Program-made: the position numbers and the translations under genes
The notes under the pieces: model-generated
What the model was told of the DNA's origin: nothing
Database searches by the model: none
Seen by the model: only the letters and a program-made list of their open reading frames with translations
Assembly (NCBI RefSeq): GCF_030035675.1
Contig: NC_084482.1
Coordinates: forward strand, 221,549,943-221,613,942
DNA from: Rhineura floridana
Taxonomy: Eukaryota; Chordata; Lepidosauria; Squamata; Rhineuridae
Reading direction: 5' to 3'
Length of the DNA stretch: 64,000 nt
Shown here: one piece after another, positions 23,256 through 33,154 of the stretch
Layout: every line of letters begins with the position of its first letter
Numbering within the stretch: the first letter of the stretch is position 1

Positions 23256-23666
23256 ATAGTTTTTGCCAGCAGTTAGGTCTGACCAGGTGAACCAAGTGGC
23301 CAGAGATCTCAGCCAAGAATCTTTTTACGTCTAGGAATATCTAATGGCCGATCAACAAAGGAAATCTTTATCAGTGTCTATGTATAATTAACACGTCTAA
23401 TTTACTATACTTTGTGGACATAGCCACATATCAGAACATAGGTCTTACACAGCACATACAAAGGGGATGTACGCTAACGTGTTGCATTTCAAAGGACAGC
23501 ATAGGTCACATTGATTTCCATCTGAAAAGGAGTGATCTCACCTTTGCTGCGTGTGGACCTTAACACTCAGAGCAGGTGGTTCTTTCTTCGACCAGTGTCA
23601 CGGACAACTGGTAAAAATCCCCAAGGCTGTCTGTCTTTTATAGCTCTAGTTTGTATCTATCTAGAC

Positions 23667-23802
23667 CAGGGTTTCCCGACCTTTGAGCCACAGATGTTGT
23701 GGGACTACAACTCCCATCAGCCCCATCCAGCATGGCCAATGGTCAGGAATTATGGGAACTGTAGTCCAGCAACATCTGTGGACCAAAGGTTGGGAAACCC
23801 TG
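23667..23802. mobile_element. hAT MITE, complete, with 8-bp target duplication
   Basis: This 136-bp palindromic element has terminal inverted repeats cagggtttcccgacctt / aaggttgggaaaccctg that extend inward for about 45 bases through cacagatgttg and ggactaca. It is flanked by perfect 8-bp duplications atctagac (23659-23666 and 23803-23810), the hAT signature. It encodes nothing and would need a transposase in trans. Confidence 0.93.
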
Positions 23803-23810
23803 ATCTAGAC

Positions 23811-24236
23811 TCTGTCAGTTCATGCTCATATTACTACTATACTCTTGTTTCCATCATTTGAACTCTCATCCTAACCTGCATCTTGATGCTGATGTTGTAT
23901 TCTAATAAGTTCTCCTGACTCACCCCTGTACAGCTTCAGCCATATATAGACATGATCATTGGCTGAATGCCCGGACTCCTTATAAAATGTTGATACTTTA
24001 CGGGAAAGAATTTATTTTGGAACTACTGTAAACAAAACTCAAAGGAAAAAAGACACTTTAACTGGCAGCTTGTCTTTTTACTCATGTTTTGGCTTGTATT
24101 GTTTGCGCTACTTTTCCACACATAATTCTATGTAAATCAATTATAAAGAATTGGAGATGGCCAATTTCTATAAATACAGGTGGCCTGTGACACAGTGAAT
24201 TGCATCCACTGTTGCTGACTTTACTAGGTTCTGCCC
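23811..24236. other. No feature recognised
   Basis: Single-copy AT-rich DNA up to the left end of unit B as visible here. No open frame, repeat family or splice signal that I can support. The stretch 23263-23658 is likewise featureless. Confidence 0.5.
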
Positions 24237-25758
24237 TAGTAGTTTGCAGCCTACTAAGAAGCTGGCTTTACTAGGTTCACCCCCAACAGGCATTTCAAGA
24301 TGAGCTTCATGCCCAGTGGACGCATGTTCACAAGTGCCAGACTGACCCTACTTGGTCCACACAACTCTGTTCTATTCACCGAGAGCAGGACTTACCAGAT
24401 CAAAATTATACCTTTTCTTATCTATAAAAATCTCTGTTTGTAAGGGCTGAATATTTTCTGGTCAAAAGTAACTAGTCTTGTCTATTTCCTTCAAAGAGTC
24501 GGACCTCCATTCGTGTTGGGAAGAAAGAAAAGATCCCTTTATCCAGTATCCCAAAGATGCGACATCAACAGGTAGATGTTCAGCTGCGTTGAGGCCCCAT
24601 TTTGGTTTGGAAATTGTAGGATTTTTCAGTTCCTGTGTAATATGATTCGTTGCAGATTAATTGACTCATCAGGGTGTGAGTTCTCCTGGAGAACATCTTA
24701 GATGTCTTTAAGAAGAGCCTGCTGGATCAGGCCAATGGCAGCATGCCTATAGGAAGCAAGCAAGCAGGACCTGAGTGCAACCCTTGCCCCGTTGGGAGCA
24801 CAGTGACTGTCTTAAAGCTGCAAAGTGCTCTCTGAAGTACCCTTCCCCCTCCTTTCATTGAGCAGGGGGGGAGGGAAAAAAGGTGCCTTTCGGATGGGCT
24901 GCCTGCCAGAGAAGTCCCATGCACAGCCGATCTTTCTAAAAAGCAGTGGCTTCCGAAAGTGAACAGGCACCCACAGCCAAGCTGAGCCCTTGGCTCGCCA
25001 CCCCACACTGCTTCTTTCAACTTCAGGAGCTGAATGGGGCTGCTTCACAGAGCAGTGCTGGGAGGGAGAAGTGATTTCCATTCATTGGAAACAGCTTCCC
25101 CTTCCTTGAGCAAAGCCCCCTCTAACCGCTGATCAGCTGACTGGCAGGTGCAAGTGCGCCCCAGTCCAGCAAAGGAGCAATTGGCAGCCCATTTCAAGGT
25201 CCTGGTGGTTCTTTTGAAGCCTCACCTTTATCTGCCGCACATCTGATGTCAGATCGGAGGGTGGTGCCTTTATGTCCTCCCTGTAGACTTCCCATTCGCA
25301 TCTGATCAGGCACTGTGAGGATGCTGGACTAGATAGGCCTGTGGTCTGATTCCACAGGGCTGTTCTGAGGAAGAGCCGCTAGGTTGAAGTTCCTTTTCTA
25401 CCTGCTGAGGAATCCCCCAAATTAAGATGGCTGGATTGGTTTCCACAGAGCCCCTGAGTTGAGATTTATGTACACCTCCAGGCAACTGGTCAGGAGGATA
25501 ACTTGGGTCCCTGTACTAATCAGTTCCCGATCTAAAATCTTTGTTTGCTTTGGGGAGGAGAGGATAATTTGGGAATGTCAAAACTAGGCTTCACCTCTTG
25601 GCTGGAAGAGCATGATCCAGTTGTATGTGGCTCTGATGAAAGGGAGAGATCAGTAGGTATGGACTTGAAAGATAACTCAGGGGACTTCCGGGAAGGGTGA
25701 CTTAGCCTGTGCCTGCTTTTGAGACGGGCTCCTGCCTCAAAAGAAGCTTATTCAGATA

Positions 25759-25816
25759 TATCAGTCAGAACTTTTTTTTTTTTTTGACTGATAAAACTTC
25801 TCCCGGGTAGGGAGAA
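25759..25816 (+). promoter_or_regulatory. Tandem 5'-UTR hairpins of the HAL1-like family
   Basis: Hairpin 1 pairs tatcagtca (25759-25767) with tgactgata (25785-25793) across a T-rich loop. Hairpin 2 pairs ttctccc (25798-25804) with gggagaa (25810-25816) across the loop gggta. Both recur at the same relative place in copies 2, 4 and 6, in the cousin at 54514 and in the L1 at 38500-38556 (minus). Some stem base pairs are changed on both sides. The function is unknown; a role in RNA packaging or translation is inference. Confidence 0.6.
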
Positions 25817-26431
25817 ACGAAGAGATTAACCTCAAAGCCTATTTTTGTTGGGACGACCAGATCTCATTAATTTATGGGACGAGGTCCAGCCGACGAAGGT
25901 GGGACGGATTTTCAACAAGCTCTATCTGATAAAGCGAACGTTCATCTTTTCTTCAAAGAGAGAACGCACTAACAGGCAAGCACCCTTCTTTCTATATTTT
26001 TTTTTACTTGACTTAAATTGTTGCTGTAAAAAGAGATTTGCCAGATTGATCGGTTTTTGACATCTCACCGGGGAGCCATAACTTCTCTCTGCTATTCACT
26101 AATTAATAGCTTATCTCTGTTTTTGTTGCAAAAAGCTGTCCTGGATTTGCATTCTAAAGATATACACAGAAGAGGGATTTCTATTCCTGATTTTTATTCT
26201 GAAGAATATTATATTGTCTGAGACTACTCTCTTTTTGGTTTATTTTATTTTGACGAATCTGTTTCCTGACGACGCCATTAATTGTTTCGATCCTGGGAAC
26301 TGCATTTTGTTTACTTAAGCATGGAGAGATAAGGCTGGCTGTTCTGTTTATACTGTGATGTCACCAAGTTTGGAGTATTAACCCAATTGTTGCTGAAATA
26401 AGAAGTGGTTCTCTTATATTTTTCTTTTAAA

Positions 26432-27133
26432 ATGGCAATTAAGAAAGTGGCCGAGAATCTGGAAGTAATTATGTTTCAGAAAATAATGGATGAGATTGAG
26501 ATAACGAAACGAACCCTGCGACAGGGTTGTAAGGAGCTGAAAATTGAATTGAGCAAAATGACGCAGGAGTTTAAAGAAATAGGGGTCCCTGTGAGAGAGG
26601 AGACCCTGGAGACTGGAACAAACGTGGAACAGGAAAAAGACCTGCGACAGGGTTGTAAGGAGCTGAAAATTGAATTGAGCAAAATGACGCAGGAGCTTAA
26701 AGAAATAGGGGTCCCTGTGAGAGAGGAGACCCTGGAGACTGGAACAAACGTGGAACAGGAAAAAGATTTGGAGTTTATGGATTTTAGAAATAAAATCTAC
26801 TGTTTGGAATTCAATGTTATCTCTGAAGAAATTAATGAAGATTCTAGAGATAAAGTTATCAATGGCATGGATAATCTTCTGGACTGGAATGATGTGATGG
26901 AGCCTAATATAGAGAAAACCTATGGAATTAACTGCAGCCATGTGACAATGGAAAAACTTTCAAGAGATGAGCCAGTGCATTTTGAAAAAAAGAACAGAGA
27001 TATGATTTTACAGCAGTATTTCAGCAACCTATTCAGAATGGATGGCAAGAAAATATTTGGGATAGAGGTAATTCCCATCAGACTCTTACTATATGACTAT
27101 GGCTATGACAGCAAGATTATTATGGAATACTGA
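26432..27133 (+). CDS. Shortened L1 ORF1 protein (copy 3)
   Basis: This intact frame encodes 233 residues and starts at MAIKKVAENLE. The coiled-coil zone holds two tandem 42-residue units (LRQGCKELKIELSK ... VREETLETGTNVEQEK), the second 126 bp after the first. The RRM-like part follows (FRNKIYCLEFNVISEE, VHFEKKNRDMILQQYF, FRMDGKKIFGIEVIPIRLL). It ends at IIMEY and lacks the last about 90 residues of the C-terminal domain of L1 ORF1. It differs from copy 4 at only two residues. L1 ORF1p coats its RNA in the cytoplasm. How this short form takes part, probably using L1 ORF2p in trans, is inferred from mammalian HAL1. Confidence 0.88.
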   Translation: MAIKKVAENLEVIMFQKIMDEIEITKRTLRQGCKELKIELSKMTQEFKEIGVPVREETLETGTNVEQEKDLRQGCKELKIELSKMTQELKEIGVPVREETLETGTNVEQEKDLEFMDFRNKIYCLEFNVISEEINEDSRDKVINGMDNLLDWNDVMEPNIEKTYGINCSHVTMEKLSRDEPVHFEKKNRDMILQQYFSNLFRMDGKKIFGIEVIPIRLLLYDYGYDSKIIMEY

Positions 27134-27802
27134 TAATGGAAGATTGGACACTGAAATTACTGGATTTAACAAGACAATTGAAGATGGAAGATGGAAGATG
27201 GAACTAATAGGGATAATAGAATAATGGCTACTGAAATTATTGAACCTAACAGATTCTGATGAGATGGATTGATTGAAATGTTTATTTTGACTATGGTTAT
27301 GACAATAAGATTATTATAAATAGTAATGAGATGGATTAATCGACATGCTTATTTGGAAAAAAATTGATAGATACATTTCTTAAAGAATTGAAACCTCTCT
27401 TTGACTTTTTGTGGAAAGAATAAAGTAATGTTTATGAGATTTGATGATTAAGTAAGATAACTACTGGAGGAAAGTGATTTTATAATATGATTTAAGAGAC
27501 AGGATTGTTATATATTATAGACTTATAACTGATTTGATCTGTGACAAATGGGAAGTCAATATTTTACTCTTTATTTTTTTTTTGTTTGTTTAACTATTTT
27601 TGATTTTGTTTTTTGTCTTTGAATGTTTTATGATTTTGTCTTGTATGTTTTATGAAAATCTGAATAAAAATTATTGTAAAAAAAAAAAGAAAGATGACTC
27701 AGGGAAGCTGTAGAAGGATTTCACAACACTGAATCTTGGTGGTCTCCAGGAACCCAGAGGGAGTACCCCAACACCTCAAATACCCCACGCTTCCCCCACA
27801 TA

Positions 27803-28393
27803 GGTGTAGGGTTGGCAATAGCGTGTGCTATGTGTCTTTGAAGCACTCTCTATTTTCAGCAGTAATCAAAAGTGTGACATCAAATATAAATGCTTTATTA
27901 AAAGAGGAAAGAGGAAAATTACAAGCATGCACACTTGCTCTCAGATCAGCAAAGCTTCTCCAATGGATCCTTAGCAGCAATGAAGTAGCTTGTAGGCATG
28001 AAAGATCTTCCTTACTCTGCCTGCTGAGGAACTCAGCAGAGGGGCACCCCCATGCTCCAAAAGCAATGCCCAGGCTGCTGGGACTAAGTGCTAGCTCAGA
28101 GAACATAGGATCCGCCTCTGGATGGTCAGGGAGTGATGACGTGTTCTTTATATACCCTCACGGATGTTCCCCCCTCCTACTTAAAGATGTTTTAATGTCA
28201 AATCTCTGAAATTAGTTGGTCACTAGCCTTCCACATCTCCTTCTTTCCTGGAAAGTGTCTGCCCTGACTACATAAGTTGTTTTCAAAGTGCACGCTTGTT
28301 CGACTTTTTGAAATTAAACTTTGTGGTTTCTGTCTCCTTTTGGTTTTGCTATTTGTGACCTTCGGGACTTTCTAAACCTCAAATATCAATCAT
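27803..28393 (+). mobile_element. Putative retroviral solo LTR or LTR fossil
   Basis: The element starts with tgtagggttggc. A TATA-like ttctttatata is at 28146-28156, an attaaa-type signal lies near 28310, and the right end caatca is followed at 28392 by ttggtgacccaaagtgacc. The latter resembles a tRNA-Trp primer site over its first nine to ten bases. I see no coding parts of a retrovirus to the right, so it is a broken fossil, probably an LTR plus a short leader. Unit A keeps only its left about 130 bases. No target duplication was found. Confidence 0.3.
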
Positions 28394-28929
28394 TGGTGAC
28401 CCAAAGTGACCTGCTCTTTTAAAGCTTTTCCCTAACAAATACTGATGCCATTTTATGATTAATTGAAACCTATAGAAACCCTAAAGTTATAATCTCTGTT
28501 TAATCAGTACCACTCTATTGGCATTATATTAGCATTTAAAGCATCTTCCTTTCTTGCACGTGCGTCCCAGGTTACCTTCCTCAGTTTATCCAGGATGTCT
28601 CCCTTTCATCTCTGAAATTAGTTGGTCACTAGCCTTCCACATCACCTTCTTTCCAGGTTACCTTCCTCAATTTAGCTTTCTTGGAGCAAACCAGGATGTC
28701 TCCCTTTGCATCCTCCAGCTTGCTACTGTGCTTTGCGTAGAGACATTTAAAATTTCTTGTAACGAATTCACTCTTGCTTGCATTCATTTGTAAATTACTC
28801 CCTATATATGATGAAGCTTCATCTCCTTTGAAACTAGATTTTATAGACTTTAAATGATTTGAACATTGACATGAAATTGAGCCTTCAGTGTCATCGGCCC
28901 AGTTCTCTGCAAAGCTCTGCCAACAGAGG
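28394..28929. other. Unit B DNA with a local near-duplicate
   Basis: About 50 bases (tctctgaaattagttggtca ... ccacatc) occur at 28204-28240 and again at 28609-28645, and ccaggttaccttcctcaRttta occurs twice around 28567 and 28657. No gene is recognised. The block is absent from unit A. Confidence 0.5.
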
Positions 28930-29155
28930 TTCAGCAGGCGTCTTCTGTTTTAACTTCGAAGCGCCTGCTGAAAACCTTTCTGTGCCACCAGGCAGGCAAT
29001 TAAGAGCATGCTCTTTTCACAACACTTGACCTTTGTTTTTATTGTATATTTGATGTTTTTAATTTATCGTGGTTGCCTTTTCTTAACGTGTTGTAAACTG
29101 CTTTGACGTTTCTAATGAAATAGCGGTATACAAAGAGCCTATAAATGAATAAATA
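28930..29155 (+). repeat. Old L2-like 3' fragment
   Basis: The plus strand carries a typical LINE tail (gaaaacctttctgtgccacc ... aaatagcggtatacaaag ... aatgaataaatag). The upstream part is eroded. It is absent from unit A together with its surroundings. Confidence 0.6.
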
Positions 29156-29239
29156 GATGTGATATCTCTGGAATCAGAACAACAGCTGGAGCTAAGTGAT
29201 GCCTTCATGTGCTCCCTGTAGACTTCCCATCTGCATCCA

Positions 29240-29330
29240 CTTTGGCACTGTGAGGATGCTGGAATAGATAGGCCTGTGGTCTGATCCAGCCAGGCTGTTC
29301 ATATAAGGAGGGGGAATGGCATCCAGGTTG
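29240..29330 (+). repeat. CR1-type tail fragment
   Basis: The run ggatgctggaatagataggc ... gtctgatccagccaggctg corresponds to the CR1 3' terminus read in the plus direction. It resembles 1035-1053/3646-3670 and 25320-25370 and is followed by flank similar to 3680-3760, so this may be an older duplicate of that neighbourhood. Confidence 0.55.
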
Positions 29331-29764
29331 AAGTTTCCTTCCCATCTGCTGAGAAATCCCCCAAATTAAGATAGCTGGATTGGTTTCCACAGTGTCACTG
29401 AATTGAGATTTTTGAACAGTTTCTTGTCCACAAGAGACATTTGGATCTACATGTCCCTGTGCTATTCATCTCCAGGAGATCTAAGATCGTTCTTTGTTAT
29501 GGAGAGAGGAGAATAATTTCAGTTCAGAACTAACTAGCTTATCTGTATCTTTGAAAGAAATGTCAAACCTGGGCTTAGTCTCTTGGCTGGAAGAACAAGA
29601 TCTAATTGTACAGGGCTTTGATGAAGGGGAGAGATCAGTCGGGCATTCCCCTTACGGTTCAGAGCATCATTGCAAACTCGTGTAGTGTTGGTCTTTGGCC
29701 ATCCCTGTCTTAGCTCAGCTAAGTTTAATCCCTTGAATCTTCAGGTGGAATTTAGAAGTGTCTT

Positions 29765-29862
29765 TATCTGAAAACCTGCAGCGCAGCTGCCAGCCAGTAT
29801 TCACAGTACTGAGCTCGAGGGACCAGGGTCTGATTCAGTATATCACAACTTCATTTGTTCCT
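29765..29862 (+). repeat. SINE 3' half
   Basis: The run gcgcagctgccagccagtatt ... gtactgagctcgagggacca ... gtctgattcagtatatcac matches the second half of the tRNA-SINE family at 21587-21812. The head is missing. Confidence 0.65.
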
Positions 29863-30163
29863 ATATTTCTGTCTGACCGGCTCTTTTGACTGCAGTCAAA
29901 TTATTAAGAATCAAGGAGAAGTGAGCTGTGCCCAGTTTGTCCTGTTCTGCAGTCTTGCTGCCCTTCCCTTCCCCCGCACCCTACTTTTCATTGCATACTA
30001 TTTTAGAAATATATATCACAGTTGTATGGCAGTAGGAGGAAACCCAGACAAATCTGGGCTTAGTGACATCAAGTGTTATATGGACCTGAAAGGAACTTAT
30101 GTTGCTGTGTGAGACTGCAGGATATTCAGGTAACCTTGCTTTCATCTGGCCATGCAAAGATAA

Positions 30164-31578
30164 CGTAAAATCTTTATTACGGTCCAAGACCAGCGGTATA
30201 ATTACGGATCCTCTGAATATCAGAGTGGAGATAGAATACAATACAGTGTCATTGCAGTGAGAAAGCTAAAAAGCTAAAACTGGGTCCACATAGTAATCTA
30301 GCTAAAACCTTGATCTAATAGACATCGCATTAGGTCCCTCCTGCGAGCCATAGCAGCTGTGCAGAACGAGGCGACCTCAGAGTGATCCGTGATTCTGAAT
30401 CTGCCATTAAATATTGTAAAATCATAGCTTCTGGGCTCAGAGCAAGATTAGATAAAAGTGGGGAGATGAACTTAAGGCGGAGATCTGAATAAAAAGGGCA
30501 GCAAAGTAGTACAAGGTTCACTGTCTCCACCGCATCTGCTCCACAGGGGCAAGTTCGATCATAACAATCGACTCCCCTGTATCTACCCTCCATTAGTGCC
30601 GAGGGCAGAACATTGAATCGTGCCAGGGTAAAAGCTCTCCTGAGTTTCGGGGTAGATAAACTTGAAATGTAAGTGGCCAAGTTACAGGGATTTACATTAA
30701 TACTGCATTGTGAATAAGCGGCAACTAGGCTCATGTTGTTCTGATACTCAACATCTTTGAGGTGTTGGATAATTGTTGTTTTAGCGGTCGTATGGCCTAG
30801 GGCACCAATCGCTGGGAGCGAAAAACCGAGAGTTCCGAGTTTGTGAATCATTACCCGTTGCCATTGAGATTGGAAGGAATCTTCCAAAGTTAATGGGGCC
30901 AATCCAGTGGGTAAAAATAGCAGCTTCATCCAGTAGTTAAATTTTAATATCTAAGTGTGGGTCTCAATCAGAAGGGCACCTAATTCCAAGCATAAGGTCA
31001 CACTGGGGATACATCTCGGAGTGCCCAAATGGACCTCATGAATTTAGATTGTACCCTCTCCAACAATGCATAATTGCCTGCACTACAAATTTGGGTCCCG
31101 TAAATACGTTGAGGAAGCACCTTGGCGTTGAATACCTGGACTGCTGCCGGAATGTACTGATCGCCCTTTGTATAAAAGAAGGTGAGTAAAGCTCTGGCTG
31201 ATTTCAGTGCTGGCGCAGCAGACTGGACAAAATGCTCATTCCAAGAACCTAAGGGATGGAATGCAATGCCAAGGTAACTGAAGGCGTTGACTTGGTCAAT
31301 ACTAAGGTTGTCAATTTGCCAGCGGTGTTTATGTCTACTTTTGGCGAAAACTAAAACCTTGCATTTCGCATAGTTAATTCTCAAAAGTTCATCCACACAA
31401 AAGGAGGCAAGTTCTCTTAAGAGACGACGTAAGCCCACCTGCGTTTGGCATAACAGGGCAATGTCGTCGGCATATAGAAGACAGGTTAAGTGTCTCCTTG
31501 CCAAGACAGGAGGGTGAGAGTTTACTGCCGACAGGCGTTTTGTCAGCGAGTTTATATAGATATTGAATAGGGAGGGAG
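30164..31578 (-). mobile_element. 5'-truncated non-LTR element, unit B copy
   Basis: This is the paralog of 6262-7676, with the same 16-bp target duplication ggccatgcaaagataa (30148-30163 and 31579-31594). Both ends fall at the same element bases as in unit A, which confirms one insertion before the duplication. Confidence 0.85.
30330..31578 (-). pseudogene. Reverse-transcriptase C-terminal half (unit B copy)
   Basis: This carries PPSLFNIYINSL, LLYADDIALL, FSYLGIAFHPLGSW and, in a second long frame (30330-30929), the zinc-like CPCGADAVETVNLV ... CCPFYSDLR and a C-terminal tail. It is less damaged than the unit A copy. One frameshift lies near 31000, and the C-terminal 199 residues are open where A is broken twice. 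The clade is not settled. It is still non-functional because the N-terminal RT half and any endonuclease are absent. Confidence 0.75.
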
Positions 31579-33154
31579 GGCCATGCAAAGATAAAAGGGG
31601 GAGAATTATGGAGATGCAAAAATAGAGAAGCAGATAATTGGGCTTCATCTAGTGTAAGTCACTTTATTTGCTGTCAAAGACCCATAATACAAGGTAAAAT
31701 ACAAGAGAAAAAAATAAAATACATGGTTAAACTGTTTTGTACTATATACAGAAATCAGAGTGGAAATAATTCGCAGGCTAGACAGACTACAGCTTTGGAG
31801 TGGGCCAACGTGACATGAGATGGATTAAAGCCTGCCCGAGGGTTGGAATTGGGCATTGGACTGTTTGTTTTGGTTATTACTTTTGACTAAGGTCATGGAC
31901 ATGGAACAATAATATGTATTTCTGGGTATAGGGTACTGACATTGGAAATTACTCCAGGAACTTGTGCTGTTCTGGGGGAGGAATTTGGTTTTATCTTCCG
32001 ACTTGTGGTCGGAGAGCCCAATTCTTCGGGTTGCAGGAAGCGCATCTCAAGCCAAGAAGAGCTAGTTGATGGCTTGGATACACCCGGAATCGGATCATAA
32101 TGTTGGGGTCTAAGTATCTTCCTTCCTTTATCTGGGGTTAGGGGTCTATTAATATTGCTTGATAGCAAACTGTGTGAAAGAGATTGGTTTGTCATAGTTC
32201 TAGACGGAGATTTGTTAAAATTATCTGAAACTAAAGGGAAGGCTTGGGGGGAATCAGCTCTGTTTGATTCGGAGCATCGCTTTGTTAAGCTTTGGATAAG
32301 ATAAGCCAATCTCTTAGTAATTCCTTCCTGATCTGGTTTAGGTAGACGGTCATAAGATTCCATAAGGAGGAGCTCTTCATGATCTAGTCCCTCCTGCCAG
32401 TGAAGTTGAAGTTGGCATTGGGCCGGGGGGTTAGTCCGAATGGGGAGCTCCTGACTATTCTGACTAGTAGGGGGTGTCTGGGGCCGAGATCTTTCTTCCC
32501 TTGATTGCAGGAGGGAGCGGTTAAGCAGTGAATTAAATGGAGCCTTATTTACAAAGTAGCGATGAATCCGGATACCATGGGTATAGAGGTCTTCTCTAAT
32601 TTTGTAAATCTGTTCGGCGATAAATATCAATTGGAAGGTGAAAATGACACGTTTTTCGGGAAATTGTGAATAGAGATAAGACACATGCTTAACGCAGTTC
32701 TTGTATGGAATGTTCGGAGAGTTAAGTCTAAGGCAGGACTTACATGTTTTATCCATGTAGTCGATCTCTGCTCCAATTGCGTAGGTAAGAATGTTACTGC
32801 TAATTTGTCTCTCGCCAATTGCAAGTTCCAGTTTGAGGCATTGCAGAATCTGTCCGGAAGTAGGTGGGCATCGGTAGATTCATTGATATCTGAAATCCTG
32901 GATCCATTCTCTGACGTTTCTGTGCTGGGCTCTATTAAGGATTTAGTTTTCTTTTTTTTTTTTTAATAATTTTTATTCAAATTTTTCAAAAAACAAACAA
33001 AACAAAGTCAAAAAAACATAACAATACAACAGAAAATAAAAATAAAATAGTTGACTTCCGATTTGTCGCAGATCAGCTATAGGTATATAGTATACATCAA
33101 ACCTGTCCCTTAATGTATACATACAGAATCCCTTTTCTCCATAGGCTGTCTTAA

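Larger units (their letters stand above)
25683..27688 (+). mobile_element. ORF1-only L1 derivative (HAL1-like), copy 3
   Basis: This full-length 2.0 kb copy starts gacttccgggaagggtgac and ends gaataaaaattattgt plus poly(A). It is flanked by a 16-bp target duplication with one mismatch (gaaagataactcaggg at 25667-25682, gaaagatgactcaggg at 27689-27704). Unit A shows the empty site near 3985-4005 (gaaagatgacttaggg). The order is a 5' UTR of about 750 bases with two hairpins (25759-25793, 25798-25816), ORF1, and a 3' UTR of about 550 bases. The 3' end resembles the L1 at 32953-38634 (gaagtcaa, ttgacttttt-like segments). There is no ORF2. Confidence 0.95.
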
